From positions 1 to 9,822 of the forward strand of contig JANPFX010000080.1 in assembly GCA_031423635.1 (NCBI GenBank): a stretch of 9,822 bases of DNA, read 5' to 3'. A program made the translations under genes and the position numbers. Positions 7,165 to 9,822 of this stretch are shown piece by piece (position 1 is the first letter of the stretch; each line of letters begins with the position of its first letter). Source of the DNA: JANLQX01 sp031423635. Lineage in GTDB: Bacteria; Actinomycetota; Acidimicrobiia; Acidimicrobiales; JANYDT01. The notes below the pieces were generated by a model. That model saw nothing but the letters and a program-made list of their open reading frames with translations, was not told the DNA's origin and made no database searches.

Positions 7165-7878
7165 ATGACTATTCGAGTCGTTGTCGCCGAAGACAACGCA
7201 CTGTTGCGCGATGGCCTGGCCCGTCTGTTCTCGTCGAGCGCAGGATTCGAGCTCGTCGGCACGGCTGTCGACTACGACACGCTTCTCGCCGTGGTCGACG
7301 AGTCCCGGCCCGACGTCGTCATCACCGACATCCGCATGCCCCCGACCGGAACCGATGAAGGAATCCGAGCGGCGGCCGTGCTCAGCGAGTCCAACCCGGA
7401 GATCGGCGTCATCGTGCTCAGCCAGTACGTCTCGCCGGCCTATGCGGTCACTCTTCTTTCCGGGGGGTCGGCCCGCCGCGGGTACCTGCTCAAGGACCGG
7501 GTGGCCGCCGTTGACGACCTTCTCGAAGCGGTGCGAGTGGTTGCCGCAGGCGGCGCAGTCATCGACCCGCAGGTTGTCGAGCACCTCGTCGCTTCGTCAC
7601 GCCGGTCGACGAAGACGCCACTCGAGTTCCTCACGCCACGCGAGCGGGAGGTACTGGGCACGATGGCGCAAGGGAAATCCAACGCGGCGATCGCCGCTGC
7701 GCTTGTCCTCTCCGAACGAGCAGTGGAGAAGCACATCAATGCGATTTTCTCGAAGCTGCACCTCAATGAGGAGCCCGACGTCAATCGCCGGGTGAGCGCC
7801 GTGTTGATGTTCCTGTCCAGTGGTGATGCTGGCAACACCTCGACCGAGGTAACAGCACGGTTCTCGCCGCCTCGCTGA
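7165..7878 (+). CDS. NarL/LuxR-family response regulator
   Basis: The 237-residue product has an N-terminal receiver domain (about 3-122) with the acidic pair Glu9-Asp10, phosphoacceptor Asp55 in VITDIRMP, Ser86 at the switch position and Lys110 in YLLKD. A LuxR-type helix-turn-helix follows at about 154-217: LTPREREVLGTMAQGKSN, then the recognition-helix region SERAVEKHINAIFSKL. It should be a DNA-binding regulator activated by phosphorylation from a HisKA_3-type kinase. Such a kinase lies about 1.1 kb downstream on the other strand. The ATG at 7165 lacks a Shine-Dalgarno sequence, although TACATT sits 7-12 bases upstream; a leaderless transcript would explain this. The gene is followed after 20 bases by a stand-alone receiver gene, so the two are probably co-transcribed. 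The C-terminal tail after about 218 is unstructured. Confidence 0.95.
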   Translation: MTIRVVVAEDNALLRDGLARLFSSSAGFELVGTAVDYDTLLAVVDESRPDVVITDIRMPPTGTDEGIRAAAVLSESNPEIGVIVLSQYVSPAYAVTLLSGGSARRGYLLKDRVAAVDDLLEAVRVVAAGGAVIDPQVVEHLVASSRRSTKTPLEFLTPREREVLGTMAQGKSNAAIAAALVLSERAVEKHINAIFSKLHLNEEPDVNRRVSAVLMFLSSGDAGNTSTEVTARFSPPR

Positions 7879-7898
7879 TCGGTCACGCTTTATCCGTC

Positions 7899-8342
7899 AT
7901 GGGATGTGTGCTTATGAACCTACCGACAGATTCGAACGGCTCCGGCGTCGACAGCATCCGGGTTCTGGTCGTTGACGACCAGGCGCCATTTCGCGATGCA
8001 GCGCGTGCCGTGATCGCACGGGTACCCGGATTCGAACTCATCGGGGAAGCCACTTCGGGGGAAGAAGCAGTTGTCCTCGTCGAGGCGCTACGTCCGGCCG
8101 TGGTGTTGATGGACATCAACATGGGGGCCATCGATGGCGTCGAGGCGACACGCATCATCACGATGACGTTCCCCGAAACCTTCGTCGTCCTGGTGTCGAC
8201 GTATGCCGTCGACGACCTCCCTCCCGGCGCTCGCTCGTGCGGCGCCGTGGCGTACGTCAACAAGGACGAGCTCTCTCCCCGTGTCGTGCGTCGCCTCTGG
8301 GAGGCCGGCGGCGATCCAACATGGCGCCGCGATCCGGCCTGA
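7899..8342 (+). CDS. Stand-alone receiver-domain response regulator
   Basis: The 147-residue product is essentially one receiver domain (about 19-135) with no output domain. The phosphorylation site looks complete: Asp26-Asp27 in VVDDQ, phosphoacceptor Asp72 in VLMDINM, Ser100/Thr101 in LVSTY and Lys122 in YVNKD. It should be phosphorylated like a normal receiver but must act by protein contact, as a phosphate sink, relay or partner of another protein. It starts 20 bases after the NarL-type regulator and is probably in the same transcript. The fold resembles the receiver of that neighbour (both have a GFEL-[IV]-G segment after helix 1), which hints at common origin within the NarL class and possibly loss of the helix-turn-helix. 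The true start may be ATG 7914, because neither candidate has a strong ribosome-binding site. The last dozen residues are Arg/Trp/Gly-rich. Confidence 0.88.
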   Translation: MGCVLMNLPTDSNGSGVDSIRVLVVDDQAPFRDAARAVIARVPGFELIGEATSGEEAVVLVEALRPAVVLMDINMGAIDGVEATRIITMTFPETFVVLVSTYAVDDLPPGARSCGAVAYVNKDELSPRVVRRLWEAGGDPTWRRDPA

Positions 8343-8351
8343 GCGTTCTGG

Positions 8352-8375
8352 GCGGGGACCGCTCGGGTCCGCGAG
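8352..8375 (+). terminator. Possible hairpin after the receiver gene
   Basis: About 10 bases after the TGA of the receiver gene, GC..GGACC can pair with GGTCC..GC around a short loop, with a small bulge. No T-run follows directly. A second weak stem with a T-rich loop (ACGGTCCC with GGGCCGT) lies near 8415-8436. Either could end the regulator transcript; evidence is structural only and weak. Confidence 0.25.
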
Positions 8376-8458
8376 CTCGCACCCCATCACGGGAGGGGAC
8401 GATCGTCAATCAAAACGGTCCCTTTTCAACGGGCCGTGCACGTTCGCCGGGGTCGGCC

Positions 8459-8464
8459 TACGAT
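8459..8464 (+). promoter_or_regulatory. Candidate -10 element (TACGAT) for the CBS-domain gene
   Basis: TACGAT matches the TAnnnT pattern in the 174-base gap before the CBS gene and would give a leader of about 45 bases that includes the strong ribosome-binding site at 8505-8511. No clear -35 is present at 16-18 bases, so the call is tentative. Confidence 0.27.
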
Positions 8465-8504
8465 CAGCACATCAGATGCGGCGAAATCCGGTCCGGACCG
8501 CACC

Positions 8505-8511
8505 AAGGAGG
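8505..8511 (+). promoter_or_regulatory. Strong Shine-Dalgarno that fixes the CBS gene start
   Basis: AAGGAGG lies 5 bases before ATG 8517. It is the best ribosome-binding site in the window and contrasts with the weak or absent sites in front of the two receiver genes, suggesting high expression of this small protein. Confidence 0.85.
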
Positions 8512-8516
8512 CAGCA

Positions 8517-8951
8517 ATGCGCGTCGACGGTGTCTTACAGGGAAAAGGATCCGAGGTCGCGACGATCGGCCCCGACCAAACGCTGCTCGCGGCCACGGCC
8601 GAGCTGGGCAAGCGGAGGATCGGCGCGCTGGTCGTGGTCGCCGCCGACGGTTCTGTTGCCGGAATCGTCAGTGAACGTGACATCGTCGCGGCCGTTGCCC
8701 GAGAAGGAGCAGCGGTGCTCTCACGGGCGGTCCGTGAGGTGATGACGGCCGAGGTGATCACGTGCTCGCCGAACGACACGATGGAACAGCTGATGAGCGC
8801 CATGACCGAGCAGCACATACGTCATCTCCCGGTGGTGAGCGACGGCGCCCTCGTCGGTATCGTCAGCATCGGCGACGTCGTGAAGCGCCGGGTTGCCGAG
8901 ATCCAGGATGAGGCGACCGCGTTGGGCGACTACATCACGCACGGCCGCTGA
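8517..8951 (+). CDS. Small protein with two CBS domains
   Basis: The 144-residue product consists almost entirely of a CBS pair (Bateman module). CBS1 spans about 8-62 (VATIGPDQTLLAATAELGKRR, then GIVSERDIV). CBS2 spans about 70-128 (VREVMTAEVITCSPNDTM, then IRHLPVV and LVGIVSIGDVV). A short helical tail ending in YITHG follows. This layout matches the widespread stand-alone CBS proteins of about 140 residues in Proteobacteria and Actinobacteria. CBS pairs usually bind adenine nucleotides or related ligands and act as energy or redox sensors by contacting partner proteins; no catalytic domain is present. The start at ATG 8517 is decided by a near-perfect AAGGAGG 5 bases upstream; the frame also opens at 8436, but that extension has no family support. 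It stands 174 bases behind the receiver gene and converges on the kinase gene, so it may be its own unit. Its partner is unknown. Confidence 0.93.
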   Translation: MRVDGVLQGKGSEVATIGPDQTLLAATAELGKRRIGALVVVAADGSVAGIVSERDIVAAVAREGAAVLSRAVREVMTAEVITCSPNDTMEQLMSAMTEQHIRHLPVVSDGALVGIVSIGDVVKRRVAEIQDEATALGDYITHGR

Positions 8952-9021
8952 GTCCGAGGCCGCGGTTTCTGAGCTCAGGCAGAGCCCGGCAGAATCCGGC
9001 CACCCGCCGAAGTTCGACGTC

Positions 9022-9822
9022 TCACATCAACGGCACCGATCCGTGGATCGACGTGCCCTTGCCCCGGGCGCTGACGACCGCAACCGTTCCACCGAATGCG
9101 CCCATGCGGTCACGCATGTTCGCGAAACCATGTCCATCACGGGCCCCCCCGGTCTGGTCGAACCCCTCACCATCGTCGGAAACCTCCCAGTGGAGGGACC
9201 GGGGTTCCTCCCACACCCGGACGAGCGCGCTGGCCTTCTCCCCAGCGTGTTTCCCGGCGTTCTGCAACGCCTCCATGCAGCAGAAGTAGATCGCCGCCTC
9301 GACTTCTTGTGGATGGCGTCCGGCGTTCACTTCCGCGATGGTCGGCAGAGCCGCTCTCGCGGCGGCCGCCGGAAGGGCTTCGCCCAACCCACCGGAGACG
9401 AGCAGCGGCGGGAAGATGCCGTGCGCAAGTGAACGCAGCTCGGTGATCGCTTCTTGGAGGTTGCCGCGGATCTCGTCGATCATCGCCTCGGCGTCGGCCG
9501 GGTCGTCGACGACAGCGTCTTTCGCAAGCCGTAGCTTTACTGCGAGAGCGACGAGATGCTGCTGCGCGCCGTCGTGCAGATTCCGCTCCAGCTTGCGCCG
9601 CTCGGTATCTCCCGCAGCAACAATGCGAATACGGGACGCCCGCAACTCGTCGTTCGTCCGACGGAGCTCATCCAGCGACGCCTGCAGCGCCGTGTCGAGC
9701 TGCACGTTGTGAAGTGCGAGCCCGACCTGGCGGGCCAGCTCCGTGAGCACGCGGTCGTCGTCGTCGGTGAACGACGCCGCGTCCGGCGCGCGCTCGCAGG
9801 CGATGAGACCCAGCAGTTCGCC
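9022..9822 (-). CDS. NarL-type sensor histidine kinase (GAF-HisKA_3-HATPase), 5' part outside window
   Basis: The frame enters from the right edge and ends at TGA 9022, giving 266 visible residues. The first 40 (GELLGLIACE and LARQVGLALHN) look like the end of a GAF sensor domain. A short linker helix (about 43-68) leads to the HisKA_3 dimerisation domain with the phosphoacceptor His83 in ERNLHDGAQQ. The HATPase domain follows with an N box (EALQNAGKHA, about 184-193), a G1 box (VSDDGEGFD, about 214-222) and a GHGFANMRDRMG motif (about 230-241). All key kinase residues visible are intact. An in-frame GTG at 9750 is internal, not the start, because GAF sequence precedes it. The NarL-type kinase class matches the regulator at 7165, so the two are a plausible pair, although they are on opposite strands and separated by two genes. 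The upstream sensing region is not visible. Confidence 0.93.
   Translation of the reverse strand, partial: GELLGLIACERAPDAASFTDDDDRVLTELARQVGLALHNVQLDTALQASLDELRRTNDELRASRIRIVAAGDTERRKLERNLHDGAQQHLVALAVKLRLAKDAVVDDPADAEAMIDEIRGNLQEAITELRSLAHGIFPPLLVSGGLGEALPAAAARAALPTIAEVNAGRHPQEVEAAIYFCCMEALQNAGKHAGEKASALVRVWEEPRSLHWEVSDDGEGFDQTGGARDGHGFANMRDRMGAFGGTVAVVSARGKGTSIHGSVPLM

Noticed and set aside
8436..8516. N-terminal extension of the CBS protein
   Set aside because: The AAGGAGG at 8505-8511 fixes the start at 8517, and the extension is not part of the CBS fold.
8952..9021. Bidirectional terminator between the convergent CBS and kinase genes
   Set aside because: Only short CCGG-type pairings are visible in the 70-base gap, without a strong stem or T-tracts on either side.

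Overview
The window is high-GC DNA, dense in genes and read on both strands. It carries a secreted S8 peptidase with a Trp-Ser-Gly repeat tail, a GGDEF/EAL protein, NarL-type two-component genes and cupredoxin-like secreted proteins. This suggests a free-living actinobacterium, perhaps of the Acidimicrobiia; the lineage is an inference from gene families and composition, not from a marker gene. No rRNA, tRNA, insertion sequence, CRISPR array or phage gene was seen, and no gene-free stretch exceeds 300 bases.

Layout. Positions 1-1546 (minus) hold a secreted subtilisin-like peptidase that is cut by the window edge inside a WSGSS pentapeptide repeat tail; the gene is open at its 3' end. Positions 1704-4337 (minus) encode an 877-residue membrane protein with GAF, GGDEF and EAL domains. 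Positions 4454-5881 (minus) encode a phytoene-dehydrogenase-like FAD oxidoreductase. A divergent intergenic region (5882-6097) separates this leftward block from a rightward one: a secreted protein with two cupredoxin-like domains (6098-7024), a NarL/LuxR response regulator (7165-7878), a stand-alone receiver protein 20 bases downstream (7899-8342), and a twin-CBS-domain protein (8517-8951). At the right edge, converging on the CBS gene, is the 3' part of a NarL-type sensor histidine kinase with a GAF domain (9022-9822, minus).

How they may work together. The right half looks like a signalling cluster: kinase, DNA-binding regulator, solitary receiver and a small nucleotide-sensing CBS protein. 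The left half contributes a c-di-GMP turnover enzyme with its own membrane sensor. The two secreted proteins (peptidase and double cupredoxin) are plausible outputs or unrelated neighbours; nothing in the sequence proves a regulatory link. The observations most worth following are the double cupredoxin with two complete and identically spaced putative type-1 copper ligand sets, the Trp-rich peptidase tail built on a 30-bp DNA repeat, and the stand-alone receiver/CBS/kinase group.
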